Origin: Saprospiraceae bacterium
Lineage (GTDB): Bacteria; Bacteroidota; Bacteroidia; Chitinophagales; Saprospiraceae
NCBI GenBank assembly: GCA_016714785.1
Contig: JADKCC010000046.1
Span: 1 to 49,835 of the forward strand
Direction of reading: 5' to 3'
DNA: 49,835 nt
In this document: positions 1 to 10,419 of the stretch, piece by piece
Position numbering within the stretch: the stretch's first letter is position 1
How the letters are laid out: every line of letters begins with the position of its first letter
Notes under the pieces: model-generated
Seen by the model: only the letters and a program-made list of their open reading frames with translations
The model's database searches: none
What the model was told of the DNA's origin: nothing
Position numbers and translations under genes: made by a program

Positions 1-1005
1 GATGCTGATTTGAATGATGATGGGGAGATAGATGAGAGTGAAGCGGAAAGTGTAATTAAGTTATTAGTCAATAACAAAAATATTTCGAATATAGAAGGTA
101 TATTAAAATTTAAAAATTTAACAAGCTTGTTTTGCTCAAGTAATAACATTACTTCATTAAATGTTCAAGGCTTAAATAAATTAGAATACTTGTATTGCAA
201 TAACAATCAGTTTACAACATTAAATTTACAAGGATTAATTAATTTAAAGAAATTAGATTGTAGTGGAAATAAACTACCCTATTTAGATGTAGAAAATATG
301 ATTAATTTGGTGGAATTGGAATGCAATTATAATTTTCTTTCGACTATTTTTTTCAAAGGATCAACAAATTTAAAGCATGTTTCTTGCGGTAATAATCAAA
401 TTTCATATTTGGATTTAGATGGCTTAACTAATTTATCATCATTGTCTTGTGGTTTTAATAGAATTTATAATTTAGAGATCAACAAATTATATAATTTAAC
501 TTCATTAGCATGTGGCTTTAATCTCATTTCAAAAATTGATATTAAAGGTTTACAAAATTTGAAATATTTTAATTGTATTTATAATCAGATTAACGACTTG
601 GATTTACAAAACATGAATAATTTAGAATATTTATTATGTAGTGCAAATAGGTTAGCACAATTAGATGTAAAAAGTTTGAAAAACTTAAAAGAACTTTATT
701 GTGATTCGAATCACCTCTCAAACATTGATTTGAAAGAATTGATAAATTTGGAAAGGTTAAATTGTGGATATAATCAACTTACATCTCTAGATTTGGATGG
801 ATTAATAAACCTAAATCATTTAAATTGCCAAGAAAATCAACTTACTTTATTAGATATTGATGGGTTAAACAGTTTGGAACATCTAAATTGCCAAAAAAAT
901 CAACTTACTTCTATAAATATGGATGGATTAAGTAATTTGACACATTTAGATTGTCAAAGAAATCAATTAACATCATTAGATATAATAGGAATAAGAAAAA
1001 TTTAA
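1..1005 (+). CDS. Cysteine-ladder leucine-rich-repeat surface protein, N-terminal part (partial at left edge)
   Basis: The frame is open from base 1, so the true start lies outside the window. Bases 7-42 encode a canonical EF-hand/dockerin-type calcium loop (DLNDDGEIDESE). About fourteen 21-residue repeats follow, of the form LxxLxCxxNxLTxLDxxGLxN, with Cys at a fixed ladder position as in Listeria InlJ-type LRRs. A stop at 1003-1005 interrupts the fourteenth to fifteenth repeat. The LRR pattern continues directly downstream, and extra A residues in the runs near 997 and 1026 can explain the break, so this is the front part of one longer gene. Inferred role: cell-surface or secreted binding protein exported by T9SS, because the downstream remainder ends in a T9SS sorting domain. 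Confidence 0.8.
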   Translation, partial: DADLNDDGEIDESEAESVIKLLVNNKNISNIEGILKFKNLTSLFCSSNNITSLNVQGLNKLEYLYCNNNQFTTLNLQGLINLKKLDCSGNKLPYLDVENMINLVELECNYNFLSTIFFKGSTNLKHVSCGNNQISYLDLDGLTNLSSLSCGFNRIYNLEINKLYNLTSLACGFNLISKIDIKGLQNLKYFNCIYNQINDLDLQNMNNLEYLLCSANRLAQLDVKSLKNLKELYCDSNHLSNIDLKELINLERLNCGYNQLTSLDLDGLINLNHLNCQENQLTLLDIDGLNSLEHLNCQKNQLTSINMDGLSNLTHLDCQRNQLTSLDIIGIRKI

Positions 1006-2585
1006 ATGTTTTATATTGTCCAGATAAACCAACTAACATTTCTAAATGTTCAAAATTTGACTGAATTGTCGAATATCTTTTGTTATTCCAATCAACTTAA
1101 AACTATAAATATTAAAGGAAATCGAGCGATTGATCTTAGGTTTTTTTTTCTTTTTAAAGACAACCCTAATCTTAATTACATATGTTGTGATGAACATAAT
1201 ATTATAAGCATAAAAAATATATCGATTTTCAATGGCCAAAACTGTGAAGTTAACTCCTACTGTTCTTTTACTCCAGGAGGAAAATTTTACACAATCAAAG
1301 GAAATAATGGGTTTGATGTAAATAACAGTGGCTGCGATGATCAAGATCTTAAAGCATCACATATCAAATATAACATCACCAACGGAACTGCTTCCGGAAC
1401 ATTCCTCTCAAACTCCACAGGAAACTACTCCTTCCCGGTCCAAGCAGGAACCCATACAATAATTCCGCAACTAGAATACCCAGACCACTTCGAAGTTACA
1501 CCATCATCCATCACAGTCCTTTCCTTCTACATCCGACACCATCACCCAAAACTTCTGCATCACACCCAAAGGTATTTTACGCCAAACCAATATTACAGTC
1601 CTACCACTAACTCCACCAGCCAGACCAGGATTTGATGCATCTTACAAAATCGTATGGGAAAACGTTGGAAATCAAATAGAAAGTGGTACGCTCAATTTTA
1701 CCTATGATGAGCGATTACTGGATTATATCTCAGCTACTCAGACAGCAAACCAAGTAGCAGATGGTATCGTCAAATGGAACTTCACTAATCTCTTACCATT
1801 TGAAAAGAGAGAAATCACGGTCACGCTCAAAGTCAATAGACCTACAGATACACCAGCTGTCAATGCCGGAGATAAACTATATCTTACGGCATCTATTTTG
1901 GACAATATCTTCACGCTCGAAAATACTGTCGTCGGCTCCTACGATCCCAATGACAAAACCTGTCTCCAAGGTGATCGTATAAAACCAGATATGGTAGGTA
2001 AGTACGTGGACTATCTCATACGCTTCGAAAATACAGGCAACTACGCCGCCGAAAACGTAGTCATCAAAGATATCATCGATACTAAAACTTTTGATGTCAG
2101 CTCGCTACAAATCACCGATGCCAGCCACGAAGTTTATACCCGTATCGAAGGTAACAAAGTAGAGTTCATCTTCGAAAATATCCAACTCCCTTTCGATGAT
2201 GCCAATAATGACGGTTACGTTGCTTTCAAGATCAAGACATTGCCAACACTTGTCCTTGGCGACTCACTCAAAAACCTAGCAGACATCTATTTTGATTATA
2301 ACTTCGATTCGAACAAATGAAGCGCAGACGACGATCGCTTTGCCAGTTTTACTAAAGATATTACCACAGAGTCAATATATATCCTAATCCGGTCAAAGAT
2401 ATCTTATATCTGGAGTCAGATAAAAACTGGCCAAAGCAGAAATCTTTGATATTTCTGGTAGGATTTTGAGATCAGTTTCCTTGGATAGTCAATATATAGA
2501 TGTGAATGGATTAGAAAGTGGAAATTATTTTGTGAGATTGAAGGATGGAGAGAATGTGGGGCTTGTTAAGTTTGTTAAGATTTGA
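1006..2585 (+). pseudogene. Continuation of the LRR gene: last LRRs, SYDPNDK-type domain and T9SS C-terminal sorting domain, split by frameshifts
   Basis: Translation resumes the LRR pattern (NQLTFLNVQNLTEL) and continues to about 1515. The reading frame then changes by one base near 1515-1520 and runs open to a stop at 2318-2320. This second segment contains the motif VVGSYDPNDK (about 1930) and an adhesion-like domain (DYLIRFENTGNYAAENV) typical of the conserved module before T9SS tails (DUF7619-like). After 2320 two more frame changes are needed to read NIYPNPVKDILYL and then DISGRILRSV through VKFVKI, a T9SS type A sorting domain ending at the stop 2583-2585. Together with bases 1-1005 this was one secreted LRR protein. 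At least four to five indels mean it is either a pseudogene or carries sequencing errors. Confidence 0.75.
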
Positions 2586-2604
2586 TTATTAAAAATTGAT
2601 AAAA

Positions 2605-4650
2605 ATGAAAAATATATTAATTTTTATTGCAACAATTATCCATTTTACATACCCGCACTTTGGAAATGCACAGTCAGGTTTTGAAAAATATTTCGGTAAA
2701 GATGTAATCTCGGACTATAAAATTAGTCTTTTGCCTTTAAGAATTGGTGACAAAGAGCTTGAAATAAAACTTAAAGAAACAAGGTTTAATAATTTGACAA
2801 TTCATATTACAGAATTTGACAACCTTAAAGAAAAAGTAGCCCTTATTAATTCACATAATAATCTCACTTCAATTGAATTGGCTTCGAATTGGAGAGATAC
2901 GACTTTTGCAAACATTCCAAAGTTCAGGAATCTTGAAAATATTGATTTCGTTTATATTGACGGCAAAATGAATTTAAATTATGACAGTTTATGGTTAGAA
3001 TTACTGAAAATGCCATCGCTTAAATTTTTAGGTATTTACAATATTGGCAAAAAATTGGTTGGCTCTCCAGATTTAGATGAATTATTGGCAAAAATGGAAG
3101 GAATATATATGAACCAACCTGAAATTTATCTACCCAACCCCGAAAAATACTCATTAAAAGCTAAAAGTATTGTTTTAGAATCCTACAATCACGAAACCAA
3201 AAATTTCTTAGAACCATTAAAAAAAGCTAGTAATTTGAAGTTTCTTTCATTGTCAGGTTTTACACTTTCTGATGAAAATGCAGCAGATTTTAGAGTTTTT
3301 AAGGAATTGGACAAATTGTTTATTTTTAGAATGGGTACAAAGGAAGATACACCTATATTGCAAAATTTAGCTTCATTACCCAAATTAAAACAACTTATTT
3401 TGAATTTAGGCAAGACTACTTCAAATATTGAAAAAAATTTAGGGCTATTAAAAAATATTGAAGACTTAAAAGTCTCAGTTAGTTGGAAAAGTGAAGCTTG
3501 TTATATCCCTGAATCACTTTTTGATTTATATAATTTGAAAAATCTTGTAATTAGTGGTTTTTCTGACACAATTTTAAGTAAAAATATCAAAAAACTATCC
3601 AATTTAGAAAAATTCGAATTAAGTGGAAAATTCAAAGTACTTCCTAATGAAATAGGCGAACTTAAAAATCTAACAACATTAAATATTCCATTTATTGATC
3701 TTTTAGAGCTACCAAATTCATTAGGGAATTTAAAAAAATTGAAGAAATTAGATGCCAAATTTTCTAAACTTATTAGACTGCCTGAATCTATTGGTGATTT
3801 AGGAAAACTAGAATATTTAGATTTTGGTCATAACAAATTAGAACAATTGCCGAAAAGTATCAAAAAACTTGTTCATTTAAAGGAGCTTAAGCTTAATAAT
3901 AATAATCTTAAAGAATTGCCTTCTGAAATTGGTGATTTATCATCTTTGGAAATTTTGGAAGTAACCAATAATAATCTCACAGCAATCCCAGTTAGCATTG
4001 GTAATCTTGCAAAACTGAAGACCTTATATTTACAAAATAGTTACTACATGGACTTAGATGATTTTAAATCTGATTTTTCAAATAATATTCTGTCCTTACC
4101 ATCTACAATCCGAAATATGACTGGATTGGAGACAATTTCATGTGCGCTTAATAAAGAGTTTGATGGCGAAATTCTGAAAGAGTTGATGAATATGCCCCAA
4201 AAATTTGAAAGAATTGACTTTTCTAATTGCAACATTACAAATTTACCTAAATCTGGTTGGGCTAATCTCAAAACAAATAGGCTCAACTTGAGCAAAAACA
4301 AAATAGAATCATTCCCTTTAGAAATTTATCAATTTGATGATTTTAATGAATTAGACCTTAGAGATAATGGAGACAGAGCCTTACACTATTACTTCCATAA
4401 TGCAACTGAACTAAAAGTAGTAGGTTATCTAAATGGTTTATTTACTTTGGAAGAAATAAAACAAAGTGAAGGAATAGTGGATGCTTTGATGTCATTATCA
4501 TCGAGATATGACTATCATAACAATTATAATCCTATTTTAAAACTTTATCCTATCGCTTTAGAAATAGATTCTGCAAGAGCTATTGAATTGCTCAGCCCAG
4601 ATAAATATGCAGATGCTTTATATGAAGCAAAAGATATGAAGAATGTATAA
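2605..4650 (+). CDS. Secreted leucine-rich-repeat protein (frameshifted at its 3' end)
   Basis: A Sec signal peptide at the N-terminus (KNILIFIATIIHFTYPHFGNAQ) precedes a region of weak repeats and then about ten LRRs of the LxxLxLxxNxLxxLPxxIGxL class (residues roughly 330-600). I chose ATG at 2605 over the upstream in-frame TTG at 2596. The frame stops at 4648-4650, but coding continues in another frame up to 5264. One missing A near 4631-4637 would join them. It lies just behind another LRR gene, so the pair probably arose by duplication of a surface-protein type. No enzymatic motif is visible; a protein-binding role outside the cytoplasm is inferred from the fold alone. Confidence 0.8.
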   Translation: MKNILIFIATIIHFTYPHFGNAQSGFEKYFGKDVISDYKISLLPLRIGDKELEIKLKETRFNNLTIHITEFDNLKEKVALINSHNNLTSIELASNWRDTTFANIPKFRNLENIDFVYIDGKMNLNYDSLWLELLKMPSLKFLGIYNIGKKLVGSPDLDELLAKMEGIYMNQPEIYLPNPEKYSLKAKSIVLESYNHETKNFLEPLKKASNLKFLSLSGFTLSDENAADFRVFKELDKLFIFRMGTKEDTPILQNLASLPKLKQLILNLGKTTSNIEKNLGLLKNIEDLKVSVSWKSEACYIPESLFDLYNLKNLVISGFSDTILSKNIKKLSNLEKFELSGKFKVLPNEIGELKNLTTLNIPFIDLLELPNSLGNLKKLKKLDAKFSKLIRLPESIGDLGKLEYLDFGHNKLEQLPKSIKKLVHLKELKLNNNNLKELPSEIGDLSSLEILEVTNNNLTAIPVSIGNLAKLKTLYLQNSYYMDLDDFKSDFSNNILSLPSTIRNMTGLETISCALNKEFDGEILKELMNMPQKFERIDFSNCNITNLPKSGWANLKTNRLNLSKNKIESFPLEIYQFDDFNELDLRDNGDRALHYYFHNATELKVVGYLNGLFTLEEIKQSEGIVDALMSLSSRYDYHNNYNPILKLYPIALEIDSARAIELLSPDKYADALYEAKDMKNV

Positions 4651-5264
4651 AACCATATTCGATAAGTATTCAAAGAGATATAGATTTTTGTGTTACGATT
4701 GTAAACTTTATTGTCCCTAAGATATATAATAGGGCTAACGCTTATTTCTATACAGGTGATTATAAAAATAGTTTGAAAGACCTAAAATATCTGGAAACCA
4801 AATATGATATCCCACTAAATGAACAACTGGCTTTAACTTATCATTTTATGGAAGATAATTCTAATGCAGATTCTATTTTTAAAGCATCGGAAAGTGAATA
4901 CTTGGAAAAGATAGAAAATAAAAAAATTAGTGAATGGTGGGCCAATGAATTGAGCTTATTAGAATTGTACCTCATCAGCAATGAAAATGTCAAGTTTAAA
5001 AATTATTATAATGCTCTTAAAAATTTGATACCACCAGACAAAAAAAGCAAATATCTCTTGGATTATCTATACGAGATATATTCCATCTCAACCAATCAAA
5101 CATCAAGCAATGATAATTTCTCCATCTTCCAAAAATTAATTATGGATGAAAATGTATCTTTTGATCGATGGTCTTGTCAGCTTGTTGACATGTGGAGTAA
5201 AAAATTAACAGCAGATACAGCTGAAGAAATATCAAAATGGAACGAATTAATTTGTTCAGAATAG
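4651..5264 (+). pseudogene. C-terminal part of the preceding LRR protein, out of frame
   Basis: Starting inside the end of the upstream gene, a second frame reads RYEECIKPYSISIQRDIDF and continues without stops to 5264. It encodes a helical, TPR-like segment (NRANAYFYTGDYKNSLKDL and ALTYHFMEDNSNADSIFKASE). The join needs only a single inserted base in the AAAA run near 4631, so the two parts are one gene. The segment has no start codon or export signal of its own. Whether the indel is biological or a homopolymer error cannot be decided here. Confidence 0.7.
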
Positions 5265-5371
5265 ATTTTTTATAGAATTCAATATGCATTATTCTTAGGT
5301 ATCTAAATTCAAAACATCAATAAAGTAAACGCTTATATAAACAAATGCGGAACCCCAAAATGTCCAATTTG

Positions 5372-6304
5372 TCACTTCAAAAACTTCCTTATCGCTGCCA
5401 CACTTCTTTCTGGATCTTCTTCCATCGGCACATGCCCTGTTTTTTTTAGGATAACCAAGGTATCATTGGGTAGATCTTTTTGAAATTTGTACGCATTGGC
5501 AACGGGGATAAGTTTGTCATTTTCTCCCCAAAGTATCATGGTCGGAACTTTTATACTACGTATTTTTTTCAAGTAATCTGGATACTCAGAAAAATTCATC
5601 CGATCAATAAAAGCTTGTCGATTTCCTTCTCTCAGGAATAATTCAAAATATCTATCTACTACCTTTTCCGTCACTTTGGTTGGGTCATCATATACATTCA
5701 TCACACTTTTTGCAGCCAAAAATTTAGGTGTAACATAGTTGAGTAAATGTTTTAATACAGGAGTTTGAGCTATAGTGAATGCAATCGGTTTGCTTTCTGA
5801 AACCATAGGGTATCCTGCAGCATCAATTAGGATTAGCTTTTTTACTTTTTCAGGATATTGGTATGTGTAATTCCATGCTATTGCTCCACCCAAAGAGTTG
5901 CCTCCTATGATACATTGATCTACTTTAATGCTTGTGAGAAACTCATTTATAAATTGCACATAAAACTCCTGCGAGTAAATTCTGTCAGGGTTGGGACCTG
6001 TCAAACCATAAGCGGGCAGATCCAAAGTGATTATTCGTAAGCTGTCTTTGAGTACGTCAATAGAAGCTTCCCATGTATGAAGACTAGCACCTGTGCCATG
6101 TATCAATACCAAGGGAATGGTATCTTTGGGATTTCCTTCATCTCTATAATGGACATTCATATTCATCACTTCTACAAATGCGGAAGTCGAAGAGGTGTAT
6201 TTAGCTTTGAGTTCATCCATTGGAATATCATTTTTCCAATGGAAAGTACATATAACTAACACCAAAACCAGTATCCCAACACCAATAAATCTTAAAACTT
6301 TCAT
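5372..6304 (-). CDS. Alpha/beta hydrolase, membrane-anchored
   Basis: One N-terminal transmembrane helix (residues 5-23) is followed by an alpha/beta hydrolase core. Visible motifs are the oxyanion segment HGTGASLHTW, the nucleophile elbow GNSLGG (Ser near residue 138), an acid in WGENDKLIPV and the catalytic His in TGHVPMEEDP. Length (about 310 residues) fits the family. I start at ATG 6304; a GTG lies one codon upstream. The substrate is not predictable from sequence; relatives include esterases, haloperoxidase-like enzymes and C-C hydrolases. The gene is monocistronic by position, with 50 bases to the next minus-strand gene. Confidence 0.85.
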   Translation of the reverse strand: MKVLRFIGVGILVLVLVICTFHWKNDIPMDELKAKYTSSTSAFVEVMNMNVHYRDEGNPKDTIPLVLIHGTGASLHTWEASIDVLKDSLRIITLDLPAYGLTGPNPDRIYSQEFYVQFINEFLTSIKVDQCIIGGNSLGGAIAWNYTYQYPEKVKKLILIDAAGYPMVSESKPIAFTIAQTPVLKHLLNYVTPKFLAAKSVMNVYDDPTKVTEKVVDRYFELFLREGNRQAFIDRMNFSEYPDYLKKIRSIKVPTMILWGENDKLIPVANAYKFQKDLPNDTLVILKKTGHVPMEEDPERSVAAIRKFLK

Positions 6305-6354
6305 CACTTAAAGTGTTTTTAAACGTACTATATAAACCTGTGGATGTGTGTTAT

Positions 6355-9090
6355 TTAATGTTTATTATTATCTAAACTATACTTCGCACCTTCAACATCT
6401 CCCACTTTCACAGGTATAAATCTTAAGTCACCAATGTTTTTATTTCCTTTGGGTATGAATATTTGTCTTTTGATCAACCAAGGATTTGTCTCCTTCACTA
6501 TTGATGCTTCATCCAAAAATATCCAGCTTGTATTGTTTTTGAAATGACTATCGATACCCAAAATAATCTTGCGCATTTGTACCAAATCTGCAGCTGTCAC
6601 TTTTTGATCATTATTGACATCTGCAGCAAGGAATTGTATGGGATGTGTAAAAGTTTCTAAGCCTAAAATATGTCTTTGTGTAAGCACCAAATCCAATGTG
6701 GTCAATCCATAAATGGTATTTTCATTATGGTATGCTTCCAAAATGTATGTTTTATCCACATTGTTTTTTGGCAACAAAAATGTACCATTAGCTGATGTTG
6801 TGGTGGTTATCATGGTATTTTCGTGTTTTCTTCTGATGACTGTATTGGTCAATTCAGGAATTACATTCATAATCTCCCCATTGATCAACCTATTTTCAGC
6901 AGGATGGCATGAAAAATGTAGCGCAACATCATCTATGTCCCATACACTTTCCTTTGCACCATTTCCTATTCTACAATAAGGTGTCAGTTCTATTCTGAAG
7001 TGAGCAGAATCTGTAGAAACATATAATTCATTATCAAAAAAGTCATATTTTTCTTTATTCCAGTCCTTACTGGTAGGGACATCCGTTTTTCGGTAAATTT
7101 CTATATTGTCTTTAAATATTTTGATACCATATTTAGTAGGGTAATCGCTTGGTCCACTCGGGCCGGCTATCCAATTGTAGGTATCAGGGGCTTTCTGCTG
7201 GAAAATTAAGTGATTAAATTGTATTCTTTGACTATCATTGGCATACATGTCAAATTTGATAATAATGGGCGTGATGCTAGCTTGTTCATAATCGCAAGAT
7301 GAAGATGTTCCGACACATAAGGCTATTGTATTATTGTAGCCTTGCGTGCATGAATGTTTATTAACTTGCGGGTTGTCTCTATATATATTGGAGGCAACTA
7401 CGAGTCCGCAATCCAGTACTTTATTGTAAGCAGGTACAAATTCATGATATACCATACTATTTTCAGGAACTAAGGCATCGCATTTTTCTAGATCATATAA
7501 GATGTTCTGGTCACAAGGCAAAATGTGGATTGTCAATACGCTATCGCAACCAGTAACGGTGTTTAGTTCGATTTTGTATATACCAGCTTGACTATAAGAT
7601 GTCCCATACACCTCAATAGGTTTTTGATCACAAAGTGAAAATGTTTTTTCTGTATAAGTTGATTGACCTTTTTGTACTTTTATATTAATAGTACTATCAC
7701 AACCATTGCTATTACTCAATATTTGTGTATAATTTCCAGTATCATTATATACAATGCCGTTGATGATCCCCGTTTCATCATCACAAAGTTGGATATTTAA
7801 AAAAGATTCTGTAGAGATATATTTATCTATTGTGATGGTGAGTGTACTATCACAACCAGCTTTGTTGGTCAGTTTTTGATTGTAAATACCTGTGGAGTTA
7901 TAATTTATCCCATTGACATCAATAGTCTCATTGTCGCATAGGTTAAAAGATATTTGACGTTCCGTTTTTTTAATTTCTTTTATATTAATATTTAATGTGC
8001 TGTCACAACCACTTATACTTTGAAATACTTGTGTGAATGTACCTGATTGGCTGTAGAAGGTTTCATTGATTTTGATAGAATCGCCCTCACAAAGGTTTAT
8101 GTTTTTTGTCTCAGAGATGCCTTGACAATTGACTACATTAAACTGAAATTCTCTTCGAATACTACCTATCTGCACTCCATTTTTAAATTCCTTCACACAT
8201 ACACCTACTACAAATTGTCCTAATAAATTTGGGGTACCTGTGATGATGCCTGTGTTAGGATCAATGGATATTTGTGGATTGCCACCCATCGGATTTAAAA
8301 AGGAATAATTTGGTCCAAAAATAACAGGATCATACGGTGGCAAACAAGTTACAGGCAATGGAGTCACACCTGTACAGGAAGTAATGCTCCCAGGTGTAGT
8401 GGCTCCATCCGTTCCTCCAGCTTGTAGTGGTGTGCAAAATTCATATTCTAGTCGATTCCCTTCACTATCAGACGCTGAATGATCAAAGTTCAATGGCTTT
8501 TGAGCGCATATAAGTATAGGCGGAAATTTATTAAAAACTGGACTATTGTTACAATCTTGGATTGCGTTTCCATGTATTTCTACAGAAAAGGCGGCACCTG
8601 TTTCACCTGGATTAACAATATTAGTGATGGTGTTGTTTCTGCAGCACCTTTGATAAGTGATTTGATATGTTTTTGTTGTCCATGGCAATTCGATGTCGAA
8701 TATATAATTCGCTTTTTCTATCAATATACTGGAGGGCACTATCACACAAACATCATCATAAGGAACTGTCTGTTTATTTATTGGATTAGCTGTAATAGTT
8801 TCTCTGTGTATCCACGTATTTGTACCCTGATCACCTTCAAAAATGCCAAATTTAGCGTTATTATCAAAAGGTGCGCCATTACCGGCAACGTCTCGGTACA
8901 AAGTATAGGTTATTGTAAATTTTGTTTTTTTCGTAATAGGATTTGACTCTATACACTTATAAGTCACATCACCACCTACAATGTGTGCAGCTTGTATTTT
9001 TGTGAACAATATGTTTGACAGGATGATAAAGGATAAAATTCTAAACATAGAGCAATATTTTTTAATGAACAAAGATATATGTTTTTTCAT
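6355..9090 (-). CDS. Large secreted surface protein with GCDST repeats and C-terminal dockerin-like domain
   Basis: A signal peptide ends near residue 34 (KIQAAHIVGGDVTYKC). The HIVGGDVTY start of the mature protein is characteristic of large Bacteroidota surface proteins, often annotated as gliding-motility or SprB-related. Residues about 330-525 hold four roughly 48-residue repeats, each with an LCD/LCE motif, a G-x-Y segment and GCDST or GCDSV. A Cys-rich choice-of-anchor-like domain follows. Near the C-terminus is a dockerin type I-like pair of calcium loops (DLVLTQRHILG and DVNNDQKVTAADLVQMRK). The protein ends soon after GDVEG, with no classical T9SS tail. Inferred: a cell-surface adhesin or matrix protein. 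It is intact, unlike the LRR genes to its left. Confidence 0.8.
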   Translation of the reverse strand: MKKHISLFIKKYCSMFRILSFIILSNILFTKIQAAHIVGGDVTYKCIESNPITKKTKFTITYTLYRDVAGNGAPFDNNAKFGIFEGDQGTNTWIHRETITANPINKQTVPYDDVCVIVPSSILIEKANYIFDIELPWTTKTYQITYQRCCRNNTITNIVNPGETGAAFSVEIHGNAIQDCNNSPVFNKFPPILICAQKPLNFDHSASDSEGNRLEYEFCTPLQAGGTDGATTPGSITSCTGVTPLPVTCLPPYDPVIFGPNYSFLNPMGGNPQISIDPNTGIITGTPNLLGQFVVGVCVKEFKNGVQIGSIRREFQFNVVNCQGISETKNINLCEGDSIKINETFYSQSGTFTQVFQSISGCDSTLNINIKEIKKTERQISFNLCDNETIDVNGINYNSTGIYNQKLTNKAGCDSTLTITIDKYISTESFLNIQLCDDETGIINGIVYNDTGNYTQILSNSNGCDSTINIKVQKGQSTYTEKTFSLCDQKPIEVYGTSYSQAGIYKIELNTVTGCDSVLTIHILPCDQNILYDLEKCDALVPENSMVYHEFVPAYNKVLDCGLVVASNIYRDNPQVNKHSCTQGYNNTIALCVGTSSSCDYEQASITPIIIKFDMYANDSQRIQFNHLIFQQKAPDTYNWIAGPSGPSDYPTKYGIKIFKDNIEIYRKTDVPTSKDWNKEKYDFFDNELYVSTDSAHFRIELTPYCRIGNGAKESVWDIDDVALHFSCHPAENRLINGEIMNVIPELTNTVIRRKHENTMITTTTSANGTFLLPKNNVDKTYILEAYHNENTIYGLTTLDLVLTQRHILGLETFTHPIQFLAADVNNDQKVTAADLVQMRKIILGIDSHFKNNTSWIFLDEASIVKETNPWLIKRQIFIPKGNKNIGDLRFIPVKVGDVEGAKYSLDNNKH

Positions 9091-9322
9091 ATTTTAAAAT
9101 AAAAATATGTAAAATTCTGATTTGAAATATTATAAAAGGATATGTTATTCATACATAACTTAAAATAATGGCAGTTTTGTCAAACATAACAGTTGTATTT
9201 CGCATTTATGTGGTATCATTGCCGGATAGTGCCAAAGAGTTATTTTTTTATCAAATATTATAAATTACCAATATTTTTGCGCATCTTTACGGTATTACTA
9301 ATCTCGTTTAAAAATTGTCAAC

Positions 9323-10267
9323 ATGACCACACAAACACTAAATCCATTTTTTATAGGGCTAATACCTTTGGTAATGCTCATTGCCCTCTCTGCCTTTTTT
9401 ACCGTTAAGCAGCAGACTGCGGCAATTGTAGAACGATTTGGACGATTTAACAGTATTCGCCAATCGGGACTTCATTTTAAGATTCCATTTATAGATCGTA
9501 TTGCAGGGAAGTTAAATCTTAGGATCCAACAATTAGATGTGATTATTGAGACAAAAACCAAAGATAATGTATTTGTAAAAATGAAAGTATCTGTACAATT
9601 TAAAGTGATTCAAGAAAAAGTATATGAAGCTTTTTATAAATTAGAATATCCTCATGATCAGATTACGTCTTACGTCTTTGATGTGGTGCGTGCAGAAGTA
9701 CCTAAACTTAAGTTGGATGATGTATTCGAAAGGAAGGACGATATAGCAGTAGCAGTTAAGCGCGAACTCAATGAAGCGATGACAACTTATGGCTACGATA
9801 TCATTAATACGCTTATTACGGATATAGATCCAGATATTCAAGTCAAAAATGCGATGAACAGAATTAATGCCGCGGATCGGGAAAAAACCGCTGCGGAATA
9901 CGAAGCAGAAGCTGGTAGAATTAGGATTGTGGCAAAAGCAAGAGCGGAAGCTGAAAGTAAAAGATTGCAAGGACAAGGTATTGCGGATCAACGTAGAGAG
10001 ATTGCGCGTGGTTTGGTAGAGAGTGTAGATATACTCAATAAGGTTGGGATCAATTCACAAGAAGCTTCTGCATTGATAGTAGTGACGCAACATTATGATA
10101 CTTTACAAGCCATTGGCGCTGACACTAATTCCAATTTAATACTCTTGCCAAACTCACCGCAAGCAGGATCAGACATGCTAAACAATATGGTTGCAAGTTT
10201 TACTGCCAGCAATCAAGTAGGGGAGTCCATGAAATCCGCTAATAGTACTAGAAGACTTAAGAAATAG
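9323..10267 (+). CDS. SPFH/Band 7 (stomatin-prohibitin) domain membrane protein
   Basis: One N-terminal membrane segment (residues 8-28) is followed by an SPFH domain (IVERFGRFNSIRQSGLHFKIPF) and a long alanine/glutamate-rich coiled coil (EKTAAEYEAEAGRIRIVAKA). This is the architecture of bacterial stomatin-like proteins and plant HIR proteins. They oligomerise at the inner membrane and organise membrane microdomains or regulate FtsH-type proteases; the partner here is unknown. ATG 9323 lies about 45 bases behind a TATTTTTG box (9272-9279) that could be its -7 element, although a matching TTTG upstream is not evident. No adjacent nfeD is present. Confidence 0.88.
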   Translation: MTTQTLNPFFIGLIPLVMLIALSAFFTVKQQTAAIVERFGRFNSIRQSGLHFKIPFIDRIAGKLNLRIQQLDVIIETKTKDNVFVKMKVSVQFKVIQEKVYEAFYKLEYPHDQITSYVFDVVRAEVPKLKLDDVFERKDDIAVAVKRELNEAMTTYGYDIINTLITDIDPDIQVKNAMNRINAADREKTAAEYEAEAGRIRIVAKARAEAESKRLQGQGIADQRREIARGLVESVDILNKVGINSQEASALIVVTQHYDTLQAIGADTNSNLILLPNSPQAGSDMLNNMVASFTASNQVGESMKSANSTRRLKK

Positions 10268-10419
10268 AAAGATGAATTCGGAAGTACAGAAGATTTGGAC
10301 ACCTAATTTACCCTTAAAGTCGATATAAAAATCTTTTAATTATAGTTTATGTCTGGCTTTGATTACCTGTAACTTCATTTTCTTTTGAAATTGTAAAAGG
10401 ATTGTTTTCTTATACTGAA

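Noticed and set aside
1042..1344. Minus-strand frame opposite the LRR gene
   Set aside because: Antisense to LRR and T9SS-type coding sequence, basic low-complexity product, no start signals.
8479..8946. Long plus-strand frame opposite the large surface protein
   Set aside because: It is antisense to a well-supported gene with domain structure and has no recognisable motif; a composition shadow.
9281..9290. GCATCTTTAC upstream of the SPFH gene also occurs upstream of the ECF sigma gene on the minus strand, possible shared regulatory site
   Set aside because: Only two short AT-rich matches with no further symmetry or spacing agreement; chance is sufficient.
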